Source: Thalassolituus sp.
Lineage (GTDB): Bacteria; Pseudomonadota; Gammaproteobacteria; Pseudomonadales; Oceanobacteraceae
Assembly: GCA_006212115.1 (NCBI GenBank)
Contig: PDUK01000018.1
Span: forward strand, 1 to 49,248
Length of the DNA stretch: 49,248 nucleotides
Direction: 5' to 3'
How positions within the stretch are numbered: position 1 is the stretch's first letter; every line of letters starts with the position of its first letter. The notes beneath the pieces were generated by a model. The model saw nothing but the letters and a program-made list of their open reading frames with translations, was not told the origin of the DNA and ran no database searches. The position numbers and the translations under genes are program-made. This document shows, piece by piece, positions 19,003 through 26,619 of the stretch.

Positions 19003-19317
19003 TCAGGCTTGTACTAGACGACCTCGATACATCTTTTGCCGCGCCTCACGGACCCGAGCGGAGTCGTCCATCAGGATTTCACTTCCACGATAAACTTTTC
19101 GACTCTCCTGCATCTGCGCTTCGACTGGGGGGGCCTGACTTGGTAAAAACTCTTCTATCAATGTCAGTAATTCAGCACTGACGCCGCTTTTCACCAATAA
19201 ACGCAAATCCTGCTCCAGCGTGTTCGAGTCAAAATGAATCTCACAGCCTTCTTCGTCTTTCGCCATTTTTTTTATTTTTCGGAGTAACGCAATACTACGG
19301 CGGTTAAATTCCACCAT
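19003..19317 (-). CDS. Small cytoplasmic protein of unknown function
   Basis: A 104-residue protein I do not recognise. It is mostly helical and charged, with an Arg/Lys-rich N-terminus (NRRSIALLRKIKKMAKDEEG) and an Arg-rich C-terminal third (ARVREARQKMYRGRLVQA), plus one Pro-rich break (PSQAPPVEAQ). No signal peptide or membrane segment. It starts 26 bases downstream of the end of the GT4 gene region on the same strand, so it may be... the last gene of that transcript is not certain, since the GT4 stop at 19344 precedes its ATG at 19317 in reading order. Confidence 0.6.
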   Translation of the reverse strand: MVEFNRRSIALLRKIKKMAKDEEGCEIHFDSNTLEQDLRLLVKSGVSAELLTLIEEFLPSQAPPVEAQMQESRKVYRGSEILMDDSARVREARQKMYRGRLVQA

Positions 19318-19343
19318 AACTTCTCCCCCAATAGATATAATTA

Positions 19344-20510
19344 TCAGGAAGACGTTTGCAAGGGCTGTACCACTCCATGGCGGTTGTGTGCAGTCAGTAA
19401 AAGGCTCTCGATTCTACGCTCAAACTGGCGCGCAACCGTTTCCCAGGAAAGCTGTTCAGCCTGAGCACGTGAATCAAGCCCCATGAGTATCAGATCCGCT
19501 TGAAGCGCCTTTCTCAATGCTTCCGTAAAGGCACCAGCGCTGTCATCATTTGCGAGCACACCATCGACACCTGTACGGACGAATTCACGCGCTGCAGCCT
19601 GATCATACGCCACAACTGGCAGACCACTCGCCATCGCCTCTAACGTAACCAGACCAAACGTCTCTGTCTGACTGGGCATAAGAAAAAGATCGGCAGAAGC
19701 AAAGCACGCTGATAAAGCTTTGCCTGTTTTTACCCCAGTGAAAATAACATCGGGATAAAGCCTTGAGAGTTCCGGGCGCATCGGACCATCACCCACCACA
19801 ACCGCCCTGACGGCATGGCCATCATGACGTAGTTGTTGGACAGCTTCTAATGCGACCGTCAGGTTTTTCTCTGCGGCGACCCGACCCACGCACAAAGCGA
19901 CCTGCTCATGCTCTTCGATACCCCAGCGTTGGCGTAACTCCGTACTTCTGTGATCGGGGTGGAAGCGCTGGCAATCCACACCATGTGGCAACCATTCAAC
20001 GCGATCAATACCCGCCGAACTCAGCTCTTCAATCATTGACCGGGACGGTACAAAGGTTACCCCCGTCCGGTTATGAAAACGACGCATCCACGCCATGATC
20101 AGTCGACGCAATACACCCAGCCCGTAATAGCCACTGTATCGATGGAAGTTGGTATGAAATGCACTTACAACAGGCAAGCCAGCCTGCCTCGCAAGAGAAA
20201 CGGCAGATGCCCCTAGCAGGCCTTCAGTGGCGACATAAACGAGATCCGGTGGATCGAGACGCCAATGTTTCCGCAGCGACTCCCGCGACGGCATACCCAG
20301 CTGTAAGTCCGGATACTGCGGGATACGGATGCCACGCACCCACACTTCATTCTCAGGTTGGCTGACAGATTGTTTTGGTGCAGGACGCACGATCGTAACC
20401 CGATATAACTCCGGGTTAAGGTGGGAAATCAGGCGCCGCAAAGAATTAGCGACACCATTCACTTCAGGGAAGTAAGTCTCAGTGACAACGCATAAGTGGC
20501 GAATACTCAT
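19344..20510 (-). CDS. Family 4 glycosyltransferase
   Basis: GT-B retaining glycosyltransferase of 388 residues. The N-terminal half has TETYFPEVNGVANSL and the acceptor-side FHTNFHRYSGYYG, and the C-terminal donor half has GRVAAEKNL, VVVGDGPMRPEL and the E-x7-E signature ETFGLVTLE. Its closest visible relative is the second GT4 in this window (30281-31486), sharing motif order and spacing. That subfamily includes transferases that put sugars on diacylglycerol or mannose on lipid carriers, so a glycolipid product is likely but not proven. Cytoplasmic face of the inner membrane. It lies 57 bases after the GAF-Fis regulator gene, with a hairpin in the gap. Confidence 0.88.
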   Translation of the reverse strand: MSIRHLCVVTETYFPEVNGVANSLRRLISHLNPELYRVTIVRPAPKQSVSQPENEVWVRGIRIPQYPDLQLGMPSRESLRKHWRLDPPDLVYVATEGLLGASAVSLARQAGLPVVSAFHTNFHRYSGYYGLGVLRRLIMAWMRRFHNRTGVTFVPSRSMIEELSSAGIDRVEWLPHGVDCQRFHPDHRSTELRQRWGIEEHEQVALCVGRVAAEKNLTVALEAVQQLRHDGHAVRAVVVGDGPMRPELSRLYPDVIFTGVKTGKALSACFASADLFLMPSQTETFGLVTLEAMASGLPVVAYDQAAAREFVRTGVDGVLANDDSAGAFTEALRKALQADLILMGLDSRAQAEQLSWETVARQFERRIESLLLTAHNRHGVVQPLQTSS

Positions 20511-20520
20511 TTCTCACCCA

Positions 20521-20544
20521 GCACAATAATTTCTCGTATTGTGC
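20521..20544 (-). terminator. Hairpin between the GAF-Fis gene and the GT4 gene
   Basis: Perfect 8-bp stem (GCACAATA / TATTGTGC) with an 8-nt loop, ending about 10 bases before the GT4 start codon on the minus strand. No T run follows, so it may be an attenuator, an mRNA-stability element or a weak terminator rather than a full stop. Confidence 0.4.
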
Positions 20545-20566
20545 AGGGCAATCAATGACAGTTTAA

Positions 20567-21271
20567 TTACGCCTCAGCGGCTTCTTCACTCAGTTTAGAC
20601 AGACGATAACGCAGCTGTCGTGGCGTCAGCCCCAACACCTTAGCCGCCATCGTTTTATTGCCATTACACTTATCAATAGCCGCGTGAATATCACCCAACT
20701 CATTTTCCTGAACACGCTGATAAGGGCGCGCGTACAGAGTCTTAAAGTTTGGTACAACCTGTGTCGCGAGAATAGTCGCGATTTGCGCACCGATAAAACG
20801 TATCTCAGCAAGGTTGAGTGATGCGGCGTCATGACCACGCAGATCAACAACCATCACAGCCATCACCGACTGACGAATCGTCAGCGGCACCAGCAGACAA
20901 CGCAGCGGGCCGGCCAGATTGCTCATCTTAGGATCGAATGGCTCGGGGCGTTCGTTATTTTCGCTGATCGTCAGCCACTCACGGCTTTCGAACTGACGAC
21001 AGAGAGCGTGCTGTACTGCAAAGCTATAAACACCATTGCTGATGCCCGTCGAGCAGTATTGCGCCTTGAAACGACTCGGTGAGTCGGGAACCGCAACTGA
21101 GATGTTGCTCAAACCTGTCGACTGAGTCGCCAGCATCAACAGCTGTTGAATGGCCTCGTCATCGTGGTAACGGTTTTCGAGAACACTGGCAACATCGCTG
21201 ATCCACGACGAGCCCTGTGACTCTGCGCTGCTGTCTTTACGGTATTCCTGAATATCTGCGATTTTATACAT
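20567..21271 (-). CDS. GAF-Fis regulator lacking the AAA+ sigma-54 activation domain
   Basis: A 234-residue protein with a GAF-like sensor domain (about residues 30-175, ending near FIGAQIATILATQ), a short linker, and a Fis-type helix-turn-helix (about 190-227, NKTMAAKVLGLTPRQLRYRL). Those ends match NifA-type enhancer-binding proteins, but the ~240-residue AAA+ ATPase that should sit between them is absent, as are Walker A and GAFTGA motifs. It could therefore bind DNA but not remodel sigma-54 polymerase. A strong ribosome site (AGGAGG) lies 9 bases before the ATG, and a sigma-54-type promoter lies just upstream. The ligand and targets are unknown; the downstream GT4 gene may be in the same transcript. 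Confidence 0.8.
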   Translation of the reverse strand: MYKIADIQEYRKDSSAESQGSSWISDVASVLENRYHDDEAIQQLLMLATQSTGLSNISVAVPDSPSRFKAQYCSTGISNGVYSFAVQHALCRQFESREWLTISENNERPEPFDPKMSNLAGPLRCLLVPLTIRQSVMAVMVVDLRGHDAASLNLAEIRFIGAQIATILATQVVPNFKTLYARPYQRVQENELGDIHAAIDKCNGNKTMAAKVLGLTPRQLRYRLSKLSEEAAEA

Positions 21272-21300
21272 AGGCTGCTCCTCCTGAATGCTTATGCTGT

Positions 21301-21316
21301 CGCAAAACCCGTACCA
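21301..21316 (-). promoter_or_regulatory. Predicted sigma-54 promoter of the GAF-Fis gene
   Basis: On the minus strand the sequence reads TGGTAC-GGGTT-TTGCG: GG and GC ten bases apart, with good fit to TGGCAC-N5-TTGCT on both sides. Transcription would begin about 12 bases on, near 21290, leaving a ~20-base leader that contains the AGGAGG ribosome site before the ATG at 21271. Confidence 0.65.
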
Positions 21317-21527
21317 CCTTAAAAGGCACAGGTTAAAAAGGTAAAAAATCAGTTATATCGGTCGTTACAACCCATCAAATACACAGCGCGACAACTCAGA
21401 GTTAAGCCTAACTGTTTGATGATGAAAGATTTTTTTCAAAGGTATGACAATCTGAAAAAAAGACTGCTCTTTCGGGTCTTTACGGGCACGGTGAAATTCC
21501 ATTTTCTATCTGCTTCATCCAGATGCA

Positions 21528-21552
21528 GGAAAAGAGCATAACGCTCTTTTCC
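21528..21552 (-). terminator. Hairpin downstream of the CBS gene
   Basis: Ten-bp perfect stem (GGAAAAGAGC / GCTCTTTTCC), 5-nt loop, about 33 bases after the CBS-domain stop on the minus strand. The A and T runs are within the stem, and it could act in both directions. Likely the end of the DUF4404-CBS transcript. Confidence 0.55.
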
Positions 21553-21584
21553 GGTGCAAAAAAATACAAGTTAACGAACAGGTG

Positions 21585-22019
21585 TCAGGCACAGCCAGGA
21601 TCATCGTCCGGCAGATAGGTTTTCTTTAACCAGGCTGAAAAACCCTCTGCGGCATCCTCCAGAGTAAAGATACCTGCCAACCGGTCTCTCTTCATAATGA
21701 GGACCGCGTCAAAGTCGTCACGTATCATCTGATCAAGCACAACATCAAGGCGTACATGCAAATCGATCGCGGGTATCTCTCTGCGACACATGTCCAGTGC
21801 TGTGAGCTCACTCAATTCGCTGGCTGGATGCCCCGGACGACGGGCAAGTTCAATATCGGCACGGCTCAACAAACCAGTGACTTCATGATGATTCATGACC
21901 GGCAGGTGATGGCAACCGTGCTCTTCCATCACATGGGCGGCGTCGGCAAGCGTGGTCGTCTCTTCAACGTGAGCAGGAAAAGCCGTCATTAACTCAGTAA
22001 TGGTAGGCATATGGCGCAT
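21585..22019 (-). CDS. Two-CBS-domain protein
   Basis: A 144-residue cytoplasmic protein built almost only of a CBS pair: first repeat about residues 6-60 (TTTLADAAHVMEEHGCHHLPVM ... SRADIE), second about 75-130 (VRLDVVLDQMIRDDFDAVLIM ... GIFTLEDA). Such Bateman modules bind adenosine nucleotides and report energy state. With no attached effector domain, a partner protein must be assumed. It follows the DUF4404 gene by 11 bases, so the two are likely co-transcribed. Confidence 0.87.
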   Translation of the reverse strand: MRHMPTITELMTAFPAHVEETTTLADAAHVMEEHGCHHLPVMNHHEVTGLLSRADIELARRPGHPASELSELTALDMCRREIPAIDLHVRLDVVLDQMIRDDFDAVLIMKRDRLAGIFTLEDAAEGFSAWLKKTYLPDDDPGCA

Positions 22020-22030
22020 GCGCTAGCTCC

Positions 22031-22288
22031 TCAGACGCCAATGCGTCCCAGAGTATCGGTAATCTGTCGAAGTATAGCCGAGATGGCAGGATGGTCATTT
22101 TCGAATTGAATAACCTGCTCTTGCAGCAGATCGGTCAGGTCATTCGGTGGCGCAGTTTTACTTTCGAGGTTATCAATATCGTGCGCGATCTGAGTCAACA
22201 GAGCCTGGGTAGCTTCGTCGAGCTGGGGGCTGTCTTGTAACGTGTCATGCAGTGCTTTCAGTTGATCTTGCAATGATTGCTCAGGCAT
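22031..22288 (-). CDS. DUF4404 family protein
   Basis: An 85-residue all-helical cytoplasmic protein with the DUF4404 pattern: a start like LQDQLKALHDTLQ, a central ALLTQIAHDIDNL and a terminal FENDHPAISAILRQITDTLGRIGV. The family is common in marine gammaproteobacteria and has no known function. It lies just upstream of the CBS gene and probably shares its transcript. Confidence 0.8.
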   Translation of the reverse strand: MPEQSLQDQLKALHDTLQDSPQLDEATQALLTQIAHDIDNLESKTAPPNDLTDLLQEQVIQFENDHPAISAILRQITDTLGRIGV

Positions 22289-22355
22289 ATCCGCTTCCTT
22301 TTGTCAGCATGTACTTTGAGTCTACGCCGATAAAACGGAAATCACATCTATTCCA

Positions 22356-22874
22356 TTAAAATGCAGCCTGAAAACAAAATGTCATGCCGCATGCCTGACA
22401 CAGCTGCTGCAGCGCTTGTCGCACGCCGACATCGCCAACGTACAACATGGTCATATTTGCCAGTCGCGAGTCCCCGTTGACCGGCAACGCTCTGCGCAAA
22501 GCATTGATCAGCAAGCTCGTATTCGCTGCAACCGGCATCCACACCAGCGACTCGCCAGCATGCTGGTCCAGAAACTGTCCGAGATCCGCATCATTTCCAC
22601 TTGCTTCGTCTTCATAATTGCATTGCAGTACATAGAGAGGGGTCATCTGATGTTCAGGCGAGCGACTCAACGCATGCAAAGCTAACGGCAGTAAGTCCGA
22701 CACGATGGCAGTGCGACTGGCACCGCCTAGCGAATTACGCACTTTTTTCGTACCCACATCACCGATCAGAGACACATGACGACCTTTAACTGTGCACGAT
22801 GACTCGGAACCGGAACTGAGAAAGTCCGAAGTCATTGAATCAGTATCCGCTGTCGCCGGGCTGTATGCGGTCAT
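22356..22874 (-). CDS. Unknown protein under a LexA box, possibly SulA-like
   Basis: A 172-residue protein that I do not recognise with certainty. The first ~55 residues are Ser/Thr-rich and probably disordered. The rest looks like an alpha/beta domain: a strand/helix start SDLLPLALHAL, a strand LYVLQCNY, then a strand SLVWMPV, a helix INALRRAL, a strand MTMLYVGDVG and a final helix-strand ALQQLCQACGMTFCFQ. The ending helix-strand order recalls SulA, the SOS division inhibitor with a RecA-like fold, but similarity by eye is weak. A LexA-type site (22909-22924) lies 35-50 bases upstream, which supports DNA-damage induction. The neighbouring DUF4404 gene lies 67 bases downstream. Confidence 0.55.
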   Translation of the reverse strand: MTAYSPATADTDSMTSDFLSSGSESSCTVKGRHVSLIGDVGTKKVRNSLGGASRTAIVSDLLPLALHALSRSPEHQMTPLYVLQCNYEDEASGNDADLGQFLDQHAGESLVWMPVAANTSLLINALRRALPVNGDSRLANMTMLYVGDVGVRQALQQLCQACGMTFCFQAAF

Positions 22875-22908
22875 TTACCTTGCTCCCTTCAGGAAAAGTC
22901 TTCCTGAT

Positions 22909-22924
22909 CTGCATTCATTAACAG
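22909..22924 (-). promoter_or_regulatory. Probable LexA box
   Basis: Reads CTGTTAATGAATGCAG on the minus strand: CTG-N10-CAG with the first half perfect (CTGT) and A/T-rich centre, as in E. coli uvrA and uvrB sites. It lies 35-50 bases before the ATG of the unknown 172-residue protein, at the expected place for promoter occlusion. Confidence 0.65.
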
Positions 22925-23150
22925 ATGTTATATAAAGAGTCTGTACAAGGTCTGTGCCACTTCGGCACATTTCCAACTAAATGCGCCTAATTTGATTTCG
23001 GGCGCATTGAATGCAGTGCCAAACTGGCCTGACACTGCCAGCTCAAGATCGATACTTTTTTTTCTGCTTTATATATGAGTATCATTAGCCCCACTAACTC
23101 GCCGTGCCAATTCCAACGGCCATAACAATAAAATCATTGGGGACATAATA

Positions 23151-24152
23151 ATGCGTCTGATCGCAATCGCGCTGGCACTGCTCGGTGTTGCTTTCGCCGC
23201 CTCGGGGAAGGAACTTCCGAAGAAAACATTCTGTGTATTTGATCCTGTCGGAGCAAATGGACCGATCTTTACCCGCATGCAGGATTTCCGCACGGCGGCG
23301 CTTGAGTGGGGTGTCGAAGCCGAGCTCAAGGCTTACACCAACGAAGCCGTTGCACTGGCCGATTTTCAATCTGGTGTGTGCGATGGATCTCTGATCACCG
23401 GCACGCGTGTGCGTCCCTTCAATGTCTTCACAGGTAGCCTCGAGGCCGTCGGCGGACTTACCAGCTATCAACAGTTACGTGAGCTGATCGGTATGCTTGC
23501 CCGCCCTCAGGCAGGTAAGTACATGGTCGATGGTCGCTATGAAATCTCAGGAATCATCCCGGGTGGTTCTGTCTACGTGTTTGTCCGCGACAAAGCCATC
23601 GATTCGGTCGAAGCGGCTGCAGGTAAGAAAGTTGCCACGCTGGATTACGATCTGGCCTCTAAGAAAGTCGTAGAACACATTGGCGCAACTATGGTTCCAG
23701 CCACAGTCGCAACCTTTGCACCGCGCTTTAACAATGGTGATGTCGATATCGCTTACGCACCGGCCGTGGCGTACGAGCCATTTGAAATGTACAAAGGACT
23801 GGGCCAACAGGGCGGCATCTATCGCTTCTCTTTCGCCCAGATGAATTTCCAGCTTATTACTTACCGCGATCAATTGCCGGATGGCTTTGGGCAGTCTTCC
23901 CGCGAATTCTTTGCTGAACACTTCGACCAGGGTATGGAACACATCCTGACCGCTGAACGCGGAATCCCTGAAAACTACTGGGTCGATATGCCATACGAGC
24001 AGGAACTCCAGTATCTCGATATGCTGGCAGGCATCCGCGATGAGCTGGCTACCCAGGGTGTTTATGACACACAGATGATGAAATTGATGAAGAAGCTCCG
24101 TTGCCGCGCCAACCCAATGCACCACGAGTGCGCGATGGACCTTCTCTTTTGA
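23151..24152 (+). CDS. Putative periplasmic solute-binding protein (DUF6091-like)
   Basis: A 333-residue secreted protein with a signal peptide ending near VAFAASG. The body looks like a type 2 periplasmic-binding fold of the TRAP-associated kind, e.g. FCVFDPVGANGPIFTRMQDF, GSLITGTRVRPFN and VDIAYAPAVAYEPFEM. No transporter membrane genes are adjacent, so it may be an orphan receptor. Cysteines are few (four or five), two of them in the C-terminal RCRANPMHHEC. The next gene begins 3 bases after its stop, so the two form an operon. A partial Fur-like match lies about 65-76 bases upstream. Confidence 0.7.
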   Translation: MRLIAIALALLGVAFAASGKELPKKTFCVFDPVGANGPIFTRMQDFRTAALEWGVEAELKAYTNEAVALADFQSGVCDGSLITGTRVRPFNVFTGSLEAVGGLTSYQQLRELIGMLARPQAGKYMVDGRYEISGIIPGGSVYVFVRDKAIDSVEAAAGKKVATLDYDLASKKVVEHIGATMVPATVATFAPRFNNGDVDIAYAPAVAYEPFEMYKGLGQQGGIYRFSFAQMNFQLITYRDQLPDGFGQSSREFFAEHFDQGMEHILTAERGIPENYWVDMPYEQELQYLDMLAGIRDELATQGVYDTQMMKLMKKLRCRANPMHHECAMDLLF

Positions 24153-24155
24153 GCC

Positions 24156-25271
24156 ATGCCCGCCGACTTTGACGTAACCATCATTGGCGGCGGGGTAATC
24201 GGCCTTGCCTGTGCGAGAGCTCTCTCTCACAACCGTTCAGTTCTCCTTGTTGAACAGCATTCCGTCTTTGGCAGTGAAACCAGCAGTCGCAACAGTGAGG
24301 TCATTCATGCAGGCCTCTACTATCCACCCGGCTCGCTGAAAGAGTCGTTGTGTATCGAAGGTCGCCAGAAGCTGTATCGCTTCTGCGACGATCACGACGT
24401 GCCATGTAAAAAAATCGGCAAGCTAATTGTCGCACCTGACGAAGAAAACCCTGAGTTAATCCGCCTCGAACAGAAAGCCTTGAAGCTCGGCATTCCTCTA
24501 TCGCGCCTCAGCGCCAGTGAAATAAAAGAGAAAGAACCAAACGTGCGAGCAGCTGCAGCACTTTTTTCGCCTGAAACGGGCATTATTGATAGCCACACCT
24601 ATATGCTCAGGCTGGCACAGGAGGCTGAAAAATCGGGAGCCATCCTGATGAAACAGACGCGCTTCCTGCAAGGTACTTCTACAGAAGATGGTTGGCTGCT
24701 CAATCTCGACACCGAAGACGGTGAGTACACCATCTCAACAAATGTCGTAATTAATGCCGCGGGTCTGCACAGCCACGATGTGGCTCAGCGAGCAGGAGTC
24801 CCGGCATCGGCCCTGCCGACACTGCATTACTGTCGGGGCCATTACTTCAGCTACCAACACGCGAGCCCTTTTCAGCATCTGATTTACCCTCTACCTGAAA
24901 AAAACCTTGCCGGATTGGGAATACACGCGACTCTGGATCTTGGCGGACAGGTCCGGTTTGGGCCGGATACTGAATATTTAACAGGTCATGAGCTTAGCTA
25001 CGGTGTTGCCGATCACTTGCGGGAAAAGTTTGCCAACGCCGTAAGTTCTTACTTCCCCTGTCTTGAATCAGCATCTTTACAGCCCGCTTACTCGGGCATA
25101 CGTCCAAAACTCAGCGGTCCCGGGCAACCCGCCGAGGACTTTCTCATTTTTGAAACCAATAGCGAAAAAAAGAGCAGAATACTTCACCTTTTCGGTATAG
25201 AGAGCCCCGGTTTAACCAGTTCTCTGGCGCTGGCCGATAAAATCACCGCCAGACTTCCAACGGCAACCTGA
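24156..25271 (+). CDS. FAD-dependent oxidoreductase, L-2-hydroxyglutarate oxidase-like
   Basis: A 371-residue DAO-superfamily flavoenzyme. The N-terminal dinucleotide fold is VTIIGGGVIGLACARAL with the acidic end VLLVEQHS. The family block ETSSRNSEVIHAGLYYPPGSLK and a C-terminal YSGIRPKLSGPG region match the LhgO/L2HGDH group, which oxidises L-2-hydroxyglutarate to 2-oxoglutarate, but related enzymes use other 2-hydroxy or amino acids. Cytoplasmic or membrane-associated. Translated from an ATG 3 bases after the solute-binding gene. Confidence 0.82.
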   Translation: MPADFDVTIIGGGVIGLACARALSHNRSVLLVEQHSVFGSETSSRNSEVIHAGLYYPPGSLKESLCIEGRQKLYRFCDDHDVPCKKIGKLIVAPDEENPELIRLEQKALKLGIPLSRLSASEIKEKEPNVRAAAALFSPETGIIDSHTYMLRLAQEAEKSGAILMKQTRFLQGTSTEDGWLLNLDTEDGEYTISTNVVINAAGLHSHDVAQRAGVPASALPTLHYCRGHYFSYQHASPFQHLIYPLPEKNLAGLGIHATLDLGGQVRFGPDTEYLTGHELSYGVADHLREKFANAVSSYFPCLESASLQPAYSGIRPKLSGPGQPAEDFLIFETNSEKKSRILHLFGIESPGLTSSLALADKITARLPTAT

Positions 25272-25456
25272 CTTTTATGTAACATTCTGTGGCGAGTTCT
25301 CACAGAGCGACTACACTAAAGTGACTCGCAGCAAGAAGACGACGGAACCGGGTTTACAATTGTTCACCATAAATGACAAGGTGGACACTGGAAGCTAGGG
25401 AGTAGCTGCTAATCTGAATATACGTTCAGAAAACGACAATTACTAAAGGGCGAACC

Positions 25457-25699
25457 ATGACTCAAGCGATGCGTGTGACAGCAGACAACAACAACGAGAT
25501 CAGCACGATTCTTTCCGAACGTGTTCTGATTCCCGTCAGCTGTGACCACTGCGATAAAGAAACGGAAGTCAGTCTGGAAACACTGAAAAGTACCAGTACG
25601 GTAATGTGCGAGCACTGCTGCCATGTAAGAAGCTTCAGCCAGGCCGAGATGACCATGCTACAGGCGGTACTCAGCCGTGCAGGATACCGGGTATCCTGA
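25457..25699 (+). CDS. Mini-protein with CxxC zinc-ribbon pattern
   Basis: An 80-residue protein of unknown function. Two CxxC pairs (CDHC, residues ~30-33, and CEHC, ~52-55) are spaced about 20 apart, so a zinc ribbon is likely, with flanking helices. No membrane segment or signal. The ATG has an AAAGGGCGA ribosome site. Convergent with the TetR gene; the 15-base gap contains a small hairpin-like repeat. Confidence 0.65.
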   Translation: MTQAMRVTADNNNEISTILSERVLIPVSCDHCDKETEVSLETLKSTSTVMCEHCCHVRSFSQAEMTMLQAVLSRAGYRVS

Positions 25700-25714
25700 T
25701 CCAACCGCCCGGAT

Positions 25715-26410
25715 TCAGAGTTCGGGCTGTACCAACATAGGAAGAAGCATGCTCAGGTAGCGCCGGAGGATACGTTCTGGCGCGTCACTGTCCCCCTCTT
25801 CCAACAACAGCTGATATTCGACGGAATGCAGGATCGCCATCACGATGGCGGTGTCTTCCTCGACCATTTGTGACCCCATCAGCATAGTGATTTCCCTGAC
25901 AGCGTCGGTAAGCGCGGCATGGTGCATGTTCGCCAGCCGTCGAACCCGGTCTTCAACAAACACTTCGTAGCGGAAGGCCTGCTCGCTGATCAACATGCGT
26001 GTGTCCTCAGCCAGCTTCCCTCGGGAGAAACCACTCAGGCTGGTTACAAGGCGTTCGATCGCCTGGTGCTGCTGACGAGGATCGGTCATGTCGTATTCGC
26101 GAATGTCCCGAGCCGTTTCCCGGAATTCAACGGCGAAACGCTGCACGTATGCCAGCGCCCATTCCGTGTAAAGCGTGAAGGCATCGGCGATCAGTTCGTG
26201 AATGTCTTTAAAGTAGTAGGTCGTCGCGGCAAGGGGCACTTCGGCCTCGGACGCGACCGCCCGGTGGCGGACTCCTCTGACACCATCGCGCACAATAATG
26301 CGCATGGTTGCCTCCAGAATCTGGCGGCGACGTTGCTCGCTTTTTTCACGACTGGTGCGTCGCCCGCGGTACTTCAGGGCGCTGTTTTGCGTATCGTTAT
26401 TATTATTCAT
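25715..26410 (-). CDS. TetR/AcrR family transcriptional regulator
   Basis: About 231 residues. The N-terminal helix-turn-helix reads RRRQILEATMRIIVRDGVRG then HRAVASEAEVPLAATTYYFKD, typical of TetR. The larger C-terminal ligand domain is helical and lacks a recognisable ligand signature. The frame continues upstream to 26533, but the ATG at 26410 has a GAGG ribosome site 7 bases before it and starts a natural low-complexity tail (MNNNNDTQ). Divergent from the 26620 gene, so it may control that gene and itself. Confidence 0.85.
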   Translation of the reverse strand: MNNNNDTQNSALKYRGRRTSREKSEQRRRQILEATMRIIVRDGVRGVRHRAVASEAEVPLAATTYYFKDIHELIADAFTLYTEWALAYVQRFAVEFRETARDIREYDMTDPRQQHQAIERLVTSLSGFSRGKLAEDTRMLISEQAFRYEVFVEDRVRRLANMHHAALTDAVREITMLMGSQMVEEDTAIVMAILHSVEYQLLLEEGDSDAPERILRRYLSMLLPMLVQPEL

Positions 26411-26576
26411 AGCGGTCCTCACTCGGTGCATTATGAAGAATTTCACCTTATGAATGAAGTTTTCCTGGCAACTGCGGTGGCAAAGCTGGCGACATTTCGC
26501 CGTCAAACGCGGCAATAGCCAGATCAACAACAAACCAAATCCTAAAAATCAAAATAAAATCAACAACTTAAATCAC

Positions 26577-26592
26577 TGGCATAGGAAATGCT
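26577..26592 (+). promoter_or_regulatory. Predicted sigma-54 promoter
   Basis: Reads TGGCAT-AGGAA-ATGCT: GG and GC ten bases apart, near-consensus on the -24 side (TGGCAT) and ATGC on the -12 side. The start would be near 26603, giving a leader of about 17 bases that still contains GAGGAG before the ATG at 26620. Confidence 0.55.
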
Positions 26593-26619
26593 TTATCTCT
26601 CAGGAAGAGGAGAATCGTG

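Larger units (their letters stand above)
21272..21584. other. Regulatory gap upstream of the GAF-Fis gene
   Basis: About 310 bases with no gene. Besides the sigma-54 element it has a near-palindrome AGTTAAGCCTAACT at 21400-21413, and a wider inverted pair CATCAAA (21373-21379) / TTTGATG (21415-21421). Both lie roughly 85-130 bases upstream of the predicted start, where an enhancer-binding protein would sit; the intervening A/T-rich part could bend. The far end holds the hairpin after the CBS gene. Confidence 0.45.

Noticed and set aside
23547-24230. Long open frame opposite the solute-binding protein
   Set aside because: It mirrors the codon pattern of the real gene and has no recognisable domain.
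25286-25306. Hairpin TCTGTG/CACAGA after the oxidoreductase
   Set aside because: Only 6 bp and without a T tract, so not called as a terminator.
26411-26533. 41-residue N-terminal extension of the TetR protein
   Set aside because: It precedes a start with a good ribosome site, is not TetR-like, and would cover the divergent control region.
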